NCBI GenBank assembly: GCA_046331545.1
Contig: JAXLQR010000002.1
Span: 2,604,001-2,668,000 of the forward strand
DNA length: 64,000 nt
Reading direction: 5' to 3'
Source of the DNA: JADJVL01 sp046331545
GTDB taxonomy: Bacteria; Acidobacteriota; Holophagae; Holophagales; Holophagaceae
Positions 8,997-17,110 of this stretch are shown one piece after another (the stretch's first letter is position 1; each line of letters starts with the position of its first letter). The notes beneath the pieces are model-generated. The model was given only the letters and a program-made list of their open reading frames with translations, searched no databases and was not told where the DNA came from. Both the position numbers and the translations under genes were made by a program.

Positions 8997-9704
8997 ATGG
9001 GCTCCGCGGATCCCCGACCCTTCTCGGCGCCGGCCCGGTCCTCCTTCCTGCAGAAGCTGGGGCCCGGCGGCACGGCCTCCCTCCTGCTCGCCCTGGCGAG
9101 TGGCGTCGGCCTGCTGGGCCTCCCCGTGCTGCTGCGGCTCGGCTCGGTCCGACGGGCCGCCGCGGGCGATCCGGAGGCGGAGGCCGACGCCATCCTGGTG
9201 CTGGGCCGGCGCCTCGAGCGGGACCGGCCCACGCCGGTCTTCGAGGCCCGGCTCCTCCACGCGGAGGCGCTCTGGCGGCGCGGCCTCGCGCCCCACGTGG
9301 TGGTGGCCGGGGGCCTCACCGGGGACGCGACCCGCAGCGAGGCGGAGGTGGGCGTGGCCTGGCTGGCGGGCCGGGGCGTGGCCCCCGACCGCCTCCACGC
9401 CGAGGATCGCAGCCAGCACACCCTGGAGAACCTCTTCAACGTCCGGGACCACCTGCGGGCCGCCGGCTGGCGCCGGCTGCTCCTCGTGAGCGATCCCCTC
9501 CACCTCGCGCGGGCCGGGGCCCTGGCCCGGGGGCTCGGTCTGGAGGTGCGCTGCCTCCCGGCGCCGGGCTGCCCGCCGGCTCCGGGCTCCCTGGCCTGGG
9601 CCCGGCGGGCGGTGGTGGAGGCCTTCCTCCTGCACTGGTACCACACGGGAATGGCCTACAGCCGCCTCATCCGATCCCGGCGCCAGCTGGAGCGCGTGAC
9701 CTGA
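8997..9704 (+). CDS. YdcF/SanA-like DUF218 membrane protein
   Basis: Protein of 235 residues with one N-terminal membrane helix (about 25-48) and a DUF218 domain. Diagnostic parts are DAILVLGRRL (64-73), the HVVVAGGLTGD strand-loop, SEAEVGVAWL and the SQHTLENL helix, followed by LLLVSDPLHLARA. Family members are implicated in envelope polysaccharide metabolism and vancomycin permeability (SanA), but the reaction is not settled. The start lies 3 bases after the previous stop, so translation is likely coupled. The catalytic domain is probably periplasmic or extracytoplasmic. Confidence 0.85.
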   Translation: MGSADPRPFSAPARSSFLQKLGPGGTASLLLALASGVGLLGLPVLLRLGSVRRAAAGDPEAEADAILVLGRRLERDRPTPVFEARLLHAEALWRRGLAPHVVVAGGLTGDATRSEAEVGVAWLAGRGVAPDRLHAEDRSQHTLENLFNVRDHLRAAGWRRLLLVSDPLHLARAGALARGLGLEVRCLPAPGCPPAPGSLAWARRAVVEAFLLHWYHTGMAYSRLIRSRRQLERVT

Positions 9705-9736
9705 GCCCGGGACCCCGCCGGCCCTCCCGTGCGACC

Positions 9737-10168
9737 ATGAGCCCCATGAGCCCGGACCCCACCCAGGGCGTCCCGACGGAACCGGCGGGGGCGCCCGCGT
9801 TCCCCTGCGCGGGGTGCAGCATCGTCCTTCCCGCGGGCCAGGGCCGCGTTCAGCCCGACGGGCGCATCCTCTGCGAATCCTGCCACCACCGCCGCCACCG
9901 GCAGCGGGTCTGCGCCGCCTGCGGCGCCGCCGTCCCGCGCAAGGACTGCCACCGCAACCGGAACGGGGAGTACATCTGCCGCGCCTGCCAGGCCGCCGGC
10001 GTCAAGCGGACCCTGCGGGGCACGGTGCGCCGGAAGGCGCGGCCCCTGGCCCTCCGGATCCTGAACGCGCTGATCTTCGCCGTCCTGGGGCTGCTGGCGG
10101 TGCGCTTCGTGATGTCGGCCCTCCGCCAGTGGGACACGCCGATGGCGCCCGCCCACCAGGACCGCTGA
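9737..10168 (+). CDS. zinc-ribbon protein with C-terminal membrane anchor
   Basis: Protein of 143 residues. It contains four CxxC-type pairs in order (CAGC, CESC, CAAC, CRAC), spaced like two tandem LIM-type or rubredoxin-like zinc ribbons, in residues about 20-85. Basic residues follow (KRTLRGTVRRKARP), and one membrane helix near the C terminus (about 104-123, ALIFAVLGLLAVRFVM) would anchor it with the ribbons in the cytoplasm. No specific function can be assigned. ATG 9737 was chosen; a second ATG nine bases later is possible. It converges with the OPT transporter gene, with a 9-base gap. Confidence 0.7.
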   Translation: MSPMSPDPTQGVPTEPAGAPAFPCAGCSIVLPAGQGRVQPDGRILCESCHHRRHRQRVCAACGAAVPRKDCHRNRNGEYICRACQAAGVKRTLRGTVRRKARPLALRILNALIFAVLGLLAVRFVMSALRQWDTPMAPAHQDR

Positions 10169-10177
10169 GGCGCGGGG

Positions 10178-12052
10178 TCAGGGGCGCTTCCGCCCCGCCC
10201 GCAGCAGGAAGGCGCAGACCCCCAGCAGCAGGAGCAGGGTGCCCAGCTCGCCCCAGGGACCCGCGATCCGCGGGGGCATGGACCGGGGCGCGAGGCCGCC
10301 CACCACGAGGCCGGCCACGAGGATGCCCGCGAGGCCCTCGCCGGCCACCAGGCCCGAGGCGGCGAGGATGCCCGGATCCCCCTCGCCCGGGGCCGCCGCG
10401 CCGCGACGGCGCTCCACCAGGGCCCGCACGCAGCCGCCCACGTAGATCGGCGCCATGGAGCTGAGGGGCAGGTAGACGCCGATGGCGAAGGCCAGGCCCG
10501 AGACGCCGCAGAGGATGGCGCCGAGGGAGAGTCCGGCGCCGCTCAGCACCAGGCTCCAGGGCAGGGCGCCGGAGAGCACGCCCTCGATGATGGTCTTCAT
10601 CAGGGTCGCCTGGGGCGCGGGGATCTCCTTGGTGCCGAAGCCGAAGGCCTTGCCCATGAGGATCACCGTGGCGGCCACCGCCCAGCAGGCCACGGAGGCC
10701 CCCAGGAGCTGGCCGAACTGCTGCCGCGCCGGCGTGGCGCCCACCAGGAAGCCGGTCTTGAGGTCCTGGCTGATGTCGCCGGCCTTCGAGGCGGCCACGG
10801 CCACGATGGTGCCCACGGTGAGCACCGCCGCCCGGGCCCCGCCGTCCACCCAGCCCGCGGCGGCGAAGATGGAGGCGATGCCGAGCAGCGTGACCAGCGT
10901 GATGCCCGAGGTCGGCTGGGAGGAGACGCCCACGATGCCCACGATGCGCGCGGCCACCGCCACGAAGAGGACGCCGAAGACGCCCACGCCCGCGGCGCAG
11001 ACCAGGCGCGGGACGAGGCCCATGCCCCCGGCGAAGATGCCGGGCACCAGGCCCGCGGCGAGCACCACCGTGGCGATGCCCCCCAGCACGAAGGCGCCGG
11101 GGAGGTCGCGGTCCGTCCCCGTCGCCTCGCCGGCTTCACCCTTGCGCCCCTTGAGGCCCTTCGCCACGGCGGTGAAGGCGCCGAGCATGGTGGGCAGGCC
11201 CTTGAGCACCGTGAGGATGCCCGCGGTGGCCACGGCCCCGGCGCCGATGTAGCGGACATACTTGGACCAGAGGGCCCCGGCGTCCATCTGGCTCACGAGC
11301 TTGGTGGTCTCGGGGTAGAGGGGCGCCGTGAGCTGGGCGCCGAAGAAGCTGAGGAGGGGGATCAGCACCAGGGAGGAGACCAGCGCGCCGCTCACGATGA
11401 CGCCGGACTGGCGGTAGCCCAGGATGTAGCCCACGGCGAGGAGGGCCGGGGCGAGCTCCAGGGCGAGGGAGCCGTTGGGCAGGATCCGGGCGAGGCTGAG
11501 GCTCATCTCCGGCGGCACCAGGAAGAGCAGGGCGACGACCAGCTTCACCGCCGCGCCCACGGCCATGCCGCGGAAGATCCACACGCCTTCGCTGGAGCCC
11601 TCGGCGGTGGCCCGCAGCACCTCGGCGCAGGCGGTGCCCTCGGGGTAGGGCAGCTCGTCATGGGACTGGACGATGAGGAGCCGGCGCAGGGGGATCATGG
11701 CGGAAAGTCCCAGCACCGCGCCGAGGAAGCAGAGCGCCACCACCTGCAGGTAGGGCGGCGCCATGCCCCACAGGAACAGCGCGGGGATGGTGAAGATGGT
11801 GCCGGTGGCGAGCGACGTGGAGGCCGAGCCGATGGTCTGGGAGAGATTGGCCTCGAGGATGGTGCCCTTCACGCGGAAGGCCTTGAACAGGGCCACCGTA
11901 AGCACCGCTGCGGGGATGGAGGCCGCCACCGTGAGGCCGACGCGCAGGCCGATGTACGCGTTGGCGGCGCCGAAGACCACGCCCAGCCCCAGGCCCGCCA
12001 GCACGGCCTTGAGGGTCAGTTCCGCCATGGGCTCGGTGGCTCGGGTCGTCAT
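10178..12052 (-). CDS. OPT-family oligopeptide transporter
   Basis: Inner-membrane transporter of 624 residues. It shows the OPT pattern of many hydrophobic segments with the motif AYIGLRVGLTVAASIPAAVL (residues about 33-52) and the later segments GDISQDLKTGFLVGATPARQ (about 430-450), which are characteristic of the bacterial OPT branch. It probably imports peptides or metal-chelator complexes by proton symport. The ATG at 12052 follows GGAGC; a longer in-frame start at 12085 would precede the predicted transcription start after the TAGCGT box (12081-12076 on this strand). The substrate is not readable. Confidence 0.92.
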   Translation of the reverse strand: MTTRATEPMAELTLKAVLAGLGLGVVFGAANAYIGLRVGLTVAASIPAAVLTVALFKAFRVKGTILEANLSQTIGSASTSLATGTIFTIPALFLWGMAPPYLQVVALCFLGAVLGLSAMIPLRRLLIVQSHDELPYPEGTACAEVLRATAEGSSEGVWIFRGMAVGAAVKLVVALLFLVPPEMSLSLARILPNGSLALELAPALLAVGYILGYRQSGVIVSGALVSSLVLIPLLSFFGAQLTAPLYPETTKLVSQMDAGALWSKYVRYIGAGAVATAGILTVLKGLPTMLGAFTAVAKGLKGRKGEAGEATGTDRDLPGAFVLGGIATVVLAAGLVPGIFAGGMGLVPRLVCAAGVGVFGVLFVAVAARIVGIVGVSSQPTSGITLVTLLGIASIFAAAGWVDGGARAAVLTVGTIVAVAASKAGDISQDLKTGFLVGATPARQQFGQLLGASVACWAVAATVILMGKAFGFGTKEIPAPQATLMKTIIEGVLSGALPWSLVLSGAGLSLGAILCGVSGLAFAIGVYLPLSSMAPIYVGGCVRALVERRRGAAAPGEGDPGILAASGLVAGEGLAGILVAGLVVGGLAPRSMPPRIAGPWGELGTLLLLLGVCAFLLRAGRKRP

Positions 12053-12122
12053 GGGCGCTCCGCGGGGACTCGGGAACGCTACCACGGGGGCGGAATCGGG
12101 GCGGCGCGCCGCGGCCGGGCCC

Positions 12123-12128
12123 TACACT
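12123..12128 (+). promoter_or_regulatory. -10 box TACACT for the MFS gene
   Basis: TACACT lies 20 bases before the ATG at 12149, with GGAAGG as ribosome site between. It forms the + side of a divergent promoter region with the OPT gene. Confidence 0.5.
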
Positions 12129-12148
12129 GGTGCTTTCCCGGAAGGCCC

Positions 12149-13438
12149 ATGACCGCCGACACCGTCCTGAAAGCCCCGCCGCCGGCCTCCGTCCGCTGGA
12201 CGGTGCTGGTCCTCGTGAGCCTCGCCCTCTTCGGGAACTACTACGCCTACGACGCCATCGGGCCCCTGGCGGACCACCTGCAGAAGTTCCTGGGGTTCAC
12301 CGACACCCAGCTCGGCACCCTGAACGCCATCTACAGCTTCCCCAACATCATCATGGTGCTCGTCGGCGGGATCATCGTGGACCGCCTGGGCACGCGGCTC
12401 TCCACGGTGCTCTTCGCCGCCGTCTGCTGCGTGGGCGCCGTGGTGACGGCCTGCTCGCCCAGCTTCAAGGTCATGGCCACCGGGCGGCTGCTCTACGGCC
12501 TCGGCGCGGAGTCCATGATCGTGGCCATCACCGTGGCCATCGGGCAGTGGTTCGTGGGCCGGCAGCTGGGCTTCGCCTTCGGGCTGAACCTCAGCATCGC
12601 CCGGGCGGGATCCTGGATGGCGGACCTCTCGCCCTCCTGGGCCAAGGGCTTCTACGCCGCGGGCTGGCAGCCGCCCCTCTGGCTCGCGGCGGCCCTGGCG
12701 GGCACGGCCCTGGCCTGCTCCGTGGCCTACTTCCTGGTGGAGCGCGCCGCGGCGTCGAAGTACGACCTCGCCGAGGCCGAGCATTCGGAACGCATCGTCT
12801 GGGGGGACCTGGTGAAGTTCGACCGCTCGCTCTGGTGGGTGATCCTGCTCTGCGTGGCCTTCTACGCGGTGGTCTTCCCCTTCCGCTCCACCTTCGCCAT
12901 CAAGTACTTCCAGCATGCCCACGGCCTCAGCCTGGAGGCCGCCGGCGCCATGAACAGCCACGTCTTCTTCGCCGCCATCTTCGCCACCCCGGCCTTCGGC
13001 CTGCTGGTGGACCGGACCGGCCACCGCGCCCTCTACATGGCTGTCGGCTCGCTGCTGCTCTTCGCGGTGTTCCCGCTGCTCATCTACACCCGCGCCAGCC
13101 TCTGGTGGTCCACGGTGCTCATCGGCATCGCCTTCTCCCTGGTGCCGGCGGTGCTCTGGCCCGCGGTGCCCTACCTCGTGGAGCCCCAGCGCCTGGGCAC
13201 GGCCTATGGCCTCATGACCATGCTGCAGAACATCGGGATGATGGTGTGCAACCTGGCCGCCGGCGCCCTCAACGACGCCGCCAAGGCCGGCGAGGCCAAC
13301 CCGGCCGGCTACCGGCCCATGCTCTGGATGTTCGCCGGGCTCAGCCTCGCGGGCTTCGCCTTCGCCTGGCTGCTGAGGCTGCGGGAGACGGGACCCGCGG
13401 GGCACGGGCTCGAGCGGGCCCGTCCCACCACGTCGTAG
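12149..13438 (+). CDS. MFS transporter, MFSD1-like
   Basis: Twelve-helix major facilitator of 429 residues. The first half has the loop 2-3 motif GGIIVDRLGTR (about residues 70-80) and NAIYSFPNI, a combination I associate with the MFSD1-like branch of the superfamily. The second half has VDRTGHR, the mirror motif. Helices fill most of the chain and the C terminus is short and cytoplasmic. ATG 12149 is chosen because GGAAGG precedes it and the TACACT box is correctly placed. It ends nine bases before rsmI, but rsmI has its own promoter. The substrate is unknown; MFSD1 relatives in animals handle dipeptides, which would pair logically with the divergent OPT gene, but this is only inference. Confidence 0.85.
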   Translation: MTADTVLKAPPPASVRWTVLVLVSLALFGNYYAYDAIGPLADHLQKFLGFTDTQLGTLNAIYSFPNIIMVLVGGIIVDRLGTRLSTVLFAAVCCVGAVVTACSPSFKVMATGRLLYGLGAESMIVAITVAIGQWFVGRQLGFAFGLNLSIARAGSWMADLSPSWAKGFYAAGWQPPLWLAAALAGTALACSVAYFLVERAAASKYDLAEAEHSERIVWGDLVKFDRSLWWVILLCVAFYAVVFPFRSTFAIKYFQHAHGLSLEAAGAMNSHVFFAAIFATPAFGLLVDRTGHRALYMAVGSLLLFAVFPLLIYTRASLWWSTVLIGIAFSLVPAVLWPAVPYLVEPQRLGTAYGLMTMLQNIGMMVCNLAAGALNDAAKAGEANPAGYRPMLWMFAGLSLAGFAFAWLLRLRETGPAGHGLERARPTTS

Positions 13439-13441
13439 ACT
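13436..13441 (+). promoter_or_regulatory. -10 box TAGACT for a leaderless rsmI transcript
   Basis: TAGACT ends exactly six bases before the rsmI ATG (13448) and overlaps the MFS stop codon region. Transcription would start at or next to the A of the ATG, so no ribosome site is needed; none is visible. Confidence 0.6.
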
Positions 13442-13447
13442 GCCCCC

Positions 13448-14299
13448 ATGCCCGGCCACCTGATCCTCGTCCCGACGCCCATCGGCAACCTCGGCGACCT
13501 CACCCGCCGCGCCGTGGAGGCCCTGGAGTCCTGCGACCTGGTGGCCTGCGAGGACACCCGCCGCACCGGCGGCCTCCTCGCCCATCTCGGCATCGACAAG
13601 CCCCTGCAGCGCTTCGACGACCACGCCTCGGAGGAGGCCTTCGCCCGCGTGGGCGCGGCCCTCGCCTCCGGGCAGACGGTGGCCTACTGCTCCGACGCGG
13701 GCATGCCGGGCATCAACGATCCCGGTTTCGAGATCGCGCGGCTGGCCCGGGCCGCCGGCGCCCGGGTGACCGTGCTGCCCGGCGCCTCCGCCGTGCTGCT
13801 GGCGGTGGTGGCCTCGGGCCTGCCCTGCCACGCGTTCTCCTTCCTCGGCTACCTGCCCTCCAAGGGCGAGGCCCGGCGCACCTTCCTGAGGTCCATCGCC
13901 GCCCGGGAGGAGACCACCGTGGTCTTCGAGACGCCCCACCGCATCCACGAGGTCCTCGACGAGCTGGCGGAGCTGATGCCCGACCGGGAGATCGCCCTAG
14001 GCCGCGAGCTCACCAAGCTCCACGAGTCGTGGTACCGCGGCACGCCCGCCGAGGTGCGGACGGAACTGGGCTCGGAGTCCCGGGGCGAGATGGTGCTGGT
14101 GATCGCCGGGGCGGACGCCAAGCGCACGGTTTCCGAGGCCGCCGCCGGGTTCGACGGCGAGACCCTGCCGGACTGGTCCCTGCGCTTCCTCGACGCGGCC
14201 CGGGAGGGCGGCCTCACCCTGCGGGAGGCGGTGAAGCCCCTGGCCCGGCACCTGGGGGTGAACGCCTCGGACCTCTACCGGCTGGCCTCCCGGCGCTGA
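13448..14299 (+). CDS. rsmI: 16S rRNA (cytidine-1402-2'-O)-methyltransferase
   Basis: SAM-dependent ribosomal RNA methyltransferase of 283 residues, near the family norm. It has the RsmI N terminus LILVPTPIGNLGDLTRRA, the ACEDTRRTGGLL motif, the substrate loop SDAGMPGINDPG and the LPGASAVLLAV segment, all typical of the tetrapyrrole-methylase fold. It modifies C1402 in the decoding centre together with RsmH, which is not in the window. The gene is probably transcribed leaderless. The next gene starts 33 bases downstream. Confidence 0.96.
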   Translation: MPGHLILVPTPIGNLGDLTRRAVEALESCDLVACEDTRRTGGLLAHLGIDKPLQRFDDHASEEAFARVGAALASGQTVAYCSDAGMPGINDPGFEIARLARAAGARVTVLPGASAVLLAVVASGLPCHAFSFLGYLPSKGEARRTFLRSIAAREETTVVFETPHRIHEVLDELAELMPDREIALGRELTKLHESWYRGTPAEVRTELGSESRGEMVLVIAGADAKRTVSEAAAGFDGETLPDWSLRFLDAAREGGLTLREAVKPLARHLGVNASDLYRLASRR

Positions 14300-14332
14300 A
14301 GACGGCTGACGCCCCGGCGTCCCGGGCGGATC

Positions 14333-14890
14333 ATGGAGGGGGAGGCCTTCGTGCACGTCGCCTGGATCGTCCTGCTCGCCGCCGTCGGGACCCTGCTCGC
14401 CCTGGTGGTCCTGCTGGGGGTCGCGGGCCTCTTCCTGCCGCGCGAGCACCGCGCCGCGCGGTCCCTGCTCCTGCGCGCGACACCCCCGGCGAAGGTCTGG
14501 GAGGCGATCACGGACCATGCCCGGGATCCGGAGTGGCGGCGGGACGTGAAGGCCGTGGCGCGCCTGGCGGACCACCAGGGACGCCCCGTGTGGCAGGAGA
14601 CCGCGCGCAACGGGCAGGCGATGAGCTTCGAGACCCTCGAGTCGGTCCCGGAACAGCGGCTGGTGCGGCGCATCCTCGAGGCGGGCGGGCCCTTCGGCGG
14701 GACGTGGACCTACCAGCTCAAGGCGGAGGGCGCCGGCACCCGGATCACCGTCGCCGAGGACGGCTGGATCGCCAACCCCGTGTTCCGCGGCATGGCCCGG
14801 TACCTGTTCGGCCACCACCGCGGCCTGGAGCGCACCCTCCAGGACCTGGCCCGGCGCTTCGGCGAGCCCGGCTGGCCGGAACCCGCCTGA
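14333..14890 (+). CDS. SRPBCC-fold protein with N-terminal membrane helix
   Basis: Protein of 185 residues. Residues 5-33 form a membrane helix (VAWIVLLAAVGTLLALVVLL region). The rest is a START/SRPBCC-like domain of the polyketide-cyclase or coat type, recognised by LLRATPPAKVWEAITDHARD, WRRDVKAVARL, FETLESVPEQRLVRRIL and GGTWTYQL. Such domains bind hydrophobic ligands; no specific ligand is suggested. A GTG 18 bases downstream is an alternative start. It is followed after one base by a membrane protein gene, so the three genes 14333-16052 likely form an operon. Confidence 0.8.
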   Translation: MEGEAFVHVAWIVLLAAVGTLLALVVLLGVAGLFLPREHRAARSLLLRATPPAKVWEAITDHARDPEWRRDVKAVARLADHQGRPVWQETARNGQAMSFETLESVPEQRLVRRILEAGGPFGGTWTYQLKAEGAGTRITVAEDGWIANPVFRGMARYLFGHHRGLERTLQDLARRFGEPGWPEPA

Positions 14891-14891
14891 C

Positions 14892-15476
14892 ATGGACGCC
14901 TACGTCCCCACGCCGGCGGACCGGCGCCGGAACCTCCTCCTGGCGGCCCTGGGCGCGGCGGCCTTCGCCCTGCACACCCTCCTGAAGGCGCGGGACGGGC
15001 TGCTGCCGGAGCTGTTCTGGGGCTGCAACGTCTCCGACGTGGCCCTCATCCTGGGCTTCGCCTTCGAATGGCCCCGGGTGGTGGGCGCCGCCTTCGTGTG
15101 GCGCGTGGCCCTCGGGGAGCCCGGATTCCTCGCGGGGCTGGGCAGCGGCGAGCACTACGCGTGGACCTCGGCCCTGGTGCACCTCGTGCCCACGGTGCTG
15201 GCGGCCTTCTACCTGCGCCGCTCCGGCCTTCCACGGGGCAGCGCCGCCTGGGCCCTGGCGGTGTCCCTGGCCCTGGTGCCCCTGAGCCGGCGCTGGACCC
15301 CGCCGGACCTCAACGTGAACTTCGCGCACCGGCGCGTCGCCTTCCTCGAGGCGGCCTTCCCGGGCCGATGGTCCTACCGCCTCGCCTCCCTCCTCCTCGC
15401 CAGCGGGGCGCTGGCGCTGGCGGAGGCCGGGGGCCGGCGCCTCCTCGGGCCGGCCCGCCGCGCCGCGGGGGCGTGA
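14892..15476 (+). CDS. integral membrane protein, first of a paralogous pair
   Basis: Membrane protein of 194 residues with about six hydrophobic segments. I do not recognise the family. It shares clear sequence blocks with the next gene: LPELFWGCNVSDV here against LPELLWGCNVASF there, PLSRRWTPPDLNVNFAH against PLSRALTPPELNVNLAH, and FPGRWSYRL against FPGTWTYRL. The conserved WGCNV in the first half and the TPP-[DE]-LNVN motif in the last loop look like functional positions. Start and stop are tightly packed with the neighbours (1-base gap before, immediate start after), so expression is coupled. Confidence 0.75.
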   Translation: MDAYVPTPADRRRNLLLAALGAAAFALHTLLKARDGLLPELFWGCNVSDVALILGFAFEWPRVVGAAFVWRVALGEPGFLAGLGSGEHYAWTSALVHLVPTVLAAFYLRRSGLPRGSAAWALAVSLALVPLSRRWTPPDLNVNFAHRRVAFLEAAFPGRWSYRLASLLLASGALALAEAGGRRLLGPARRAAGA

Positions 15477-16052
15477 ATGGCCCCGCCCGCCGGGGAGTCC
15501 CGGACCCGCGACCGCCTCATGGCGCTGGCGGTGGCCCTCGCGCTGCTGGCGCACGTCGGGGCGAAGGTCCGCCTGGGCACGCTTCCCGAACTGCTCTGGG
15601 GCTGCAACGTGGCCAGCTTCCTCATCCTCGGCGGCCTCTGGACCGGCGCCGTCCACGTGGTGGCGGCCGCGTTCCTGTGGCACCTGGCGGTGGGCGAGCC
15701 CGCCTACCTGGTGCTCGTGTTCCGGGAAGGGCACACGGGCTGGACCAGCGTCGCCGCCCACAGCGTGCCGACGGCCTGCGCCTTCCTGTTCCTGCGGCGG
15801 CGGGGCCTGCCCCGGGCCGCCCCCTTCCTGGCCCTGGCCCTCTTCCTCGTCCTGGTGCCCCTGAGCCGGGCCCTGACGCCGCCGGAACTGAACGTGAACC
15901 TCGCCCACCAGCGCCTCGACTTCCTGGCGGCGCGCTTTCCCGGGACCTGGACCTACCGCCTCGTCTTCACCGGCGGGATGCTGGCGGCGCTGCTGGCCGT
16001 GGACGCCCTGCTGGCGCGGTGGCTGGGCCGGCCTCCACCCCCAGCAGGCTGA
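15477..16052 (+). CDS. integral membrane protein, second of a paralogous pair
   Basis: Membrane protein of 191 residues, a tandem paralogue of the preceding gene (shared WGCNV and TPPELNVN motifs, same helix layout). Its ATG directly follows the TGA of the first copy. Function unknown; the pair may form a heterodimer. The last 86 bases overlap, in antiparallel, the 3' end of the PhoD-like gene. Both reading frames look genuine up to their stops: this one ends in a charged, Pro-rich tail (ARWLGRPPPPAG). Confidence 0.75.
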   Translation: MAPPAGESRTRDRLMALAVALALLAHVGAKVRLGTLPELLWGCNVASFLILGGLWTGAVHVVAAAFLWHLAVGEPAYLVLVFREGHTGWTSVAAHSVPTACAFLFLRRRGLPRAAPFLALALFLVLVPLSRALTPPELNVNLAHQRLDFLAARFPGTWTYRLVFTGGMLAALLAVDALLARWLGRPPPPAG

Positions 16053-17088
16053 GGGGGATCTTCTCCGCGAAGCGCAGGTCGCCTTGGACGTCCCGGCACT
16101 CGAGCCGCACCAGGGGATCGGGCCGGTCCCAGTCGACGCGCACCACGCCGAAGTTGTCGCCCGAGGTCTGGGCGGCGAGCCGGGCCGGGTCCCCGGGCCG
16201 ATACCTGAACTTCCCGCCGCCCTGGTTGAGGCCGCTGGAGGTGAAGTCGTAGAGCGGGTATCCGAGCCCCGCGTCGGTCACCGCCAGCTCGCCGAAGTGG
16301 CGGTCGCCGCTGAGGACCAGCACCCCCTTGGCGCCGGCGCGGCGGATCAGGTCGAAGAGCCTCCGCCGCTCCGTGGGGAAGTTCCCCCACTTCTCCCAGC
16401 CGTGGTTCTCCACCACCACCTGGATGCCGGAGACCAGCAGGCGCAGCTCGGCGGGCTCCTTCAGCTGCGCCTCGAGCCACCGCCACTGGGCCTCGCCGAG
16501 CATGTCCGAGGCCGGGTCCGGATCGGGCACGTAGCGGCCCACGAGGTCCTCGTCCCCGCCGCCGGGGCGCCGCTTCAGGGGCGAGCGGAAGGTGCGGGTG
16601 TCCAAGAGGATCACCTGCACCCGGCGGCCCACGGGGCCGAAGACCTTGGCGTCGTAGAGGCCGGCCCGCCGCCGCCGCGGGGAGGCGGCGGGCTCCTTCC
16701 AGAAGCGGAGGAAGAGCCGCTGGCTCTCCTCCTTTTTCGGATACTCCCGGCCGCCGTCGTTGACCCCGAAATCGTGGTCGTCCCAGATCGCCCAGTGGGG
16801 CGTGGTGGCCCGCAGCCTCCGGAAGCCGGGGATGCCGTCCAGGCGCGCGTACTCCTTCCCCATCACGTCCATGTCCTCGGTGTCGGCGTAGATGTTGTCG
16901 CCCAGGAAGAGGAAGAGCTGGGGCTTCTGGCCCAGCACCGCGTCCCAGATCGGCTGGGGGCGGCGCTGCTCGGCGCAGGAGCCGAAGGCGATCACCGAAA
17001 GCGTGCCCTTGGGATCCGCGGGCTGGGCCCGGAGGCCGGCGGAGGCCAGGGCGAGGGCGCAGGCGGGGGCGAGGATCCGGCGGAGCAT
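15967..17088 (-). CDS. PhoD-like (alkaline phosphatase D family) metallophosphoesterase
   Basis: Exported phosphoesterase of 373 residues. A signal peptide (MLRRILAPACALALASAG, cut near LRA-Q) is followed by the PhoD-type metal-binding motifs: FGSCAEQ, FLFLGDNIYAD, WAIWDDHDFGVND and VLSGDRHFGEL. The family hydrolyses phosphodiesters or phosphomonoesters in the periplasm with Ca/Fe or similar metals. The ATG at 17088 gives a perfect signal peptide and lies six bases after TACCAT; an upstream ATG (17112) would overlap the divergent gene. The C terminus ends in a Pro/Ala-rich tail (about 348-373) that overlaps the convergent gene. It is shorter than classical PhoD and fits the shorter PhoD-like hydrolases. 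Confidence 0.9.
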   Translation of the reverse strand: MLRRILAPACALALASAGLRAQPADPKGTLSVIAFGSCAEQRRPQPIWDAVLGQKPQLFLFLGDNIYADTEDMDVMGKEYARLDGIPGFRRLRATTPHWAIWDDHDFGVNDGGREYPKKEESQRLFLRFWKEPAASPRRRRAGLYDAKVFGPVGRRVQVILLDTRTFRSPLKRRPGGGDEDLVGRYVPDPDPASDMLGEAQWRWLEAQLKEPAELRLLVSGIQVVVENHGWEKWGNFPTERRRLFDLIRRAGAKGVLVLSGDRHFGELAVTDAGLGYPLYDFTSSGLNQGGGKFRYRPGDPARLAAQTSGDNFGVVRVDWDRPDPLVRLECRDVQGDLRFAEKIPLSLLGVEAGPATAPAGRPRPAAPPASRR

Positions 17089-17094
17089 CGGGGA

Positions 17095-17104
17095 ATGGTA
17101 GCGT
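17095..17104. promoter_or_regulatory. divergent overlapping -10 boxes, two leaderless genes
   Basis: ATGGTAGCGT contains TAGCGT on + (17099-17104), six bases before ATG 17111, and TACCAT on - (17100-17095), six bases before ATG 17088. The two boxes share the central TA, so polymerase can serve only one direction at a time. Confidence 0.6.
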
Positions 17105-17110
17105 GGTGCC

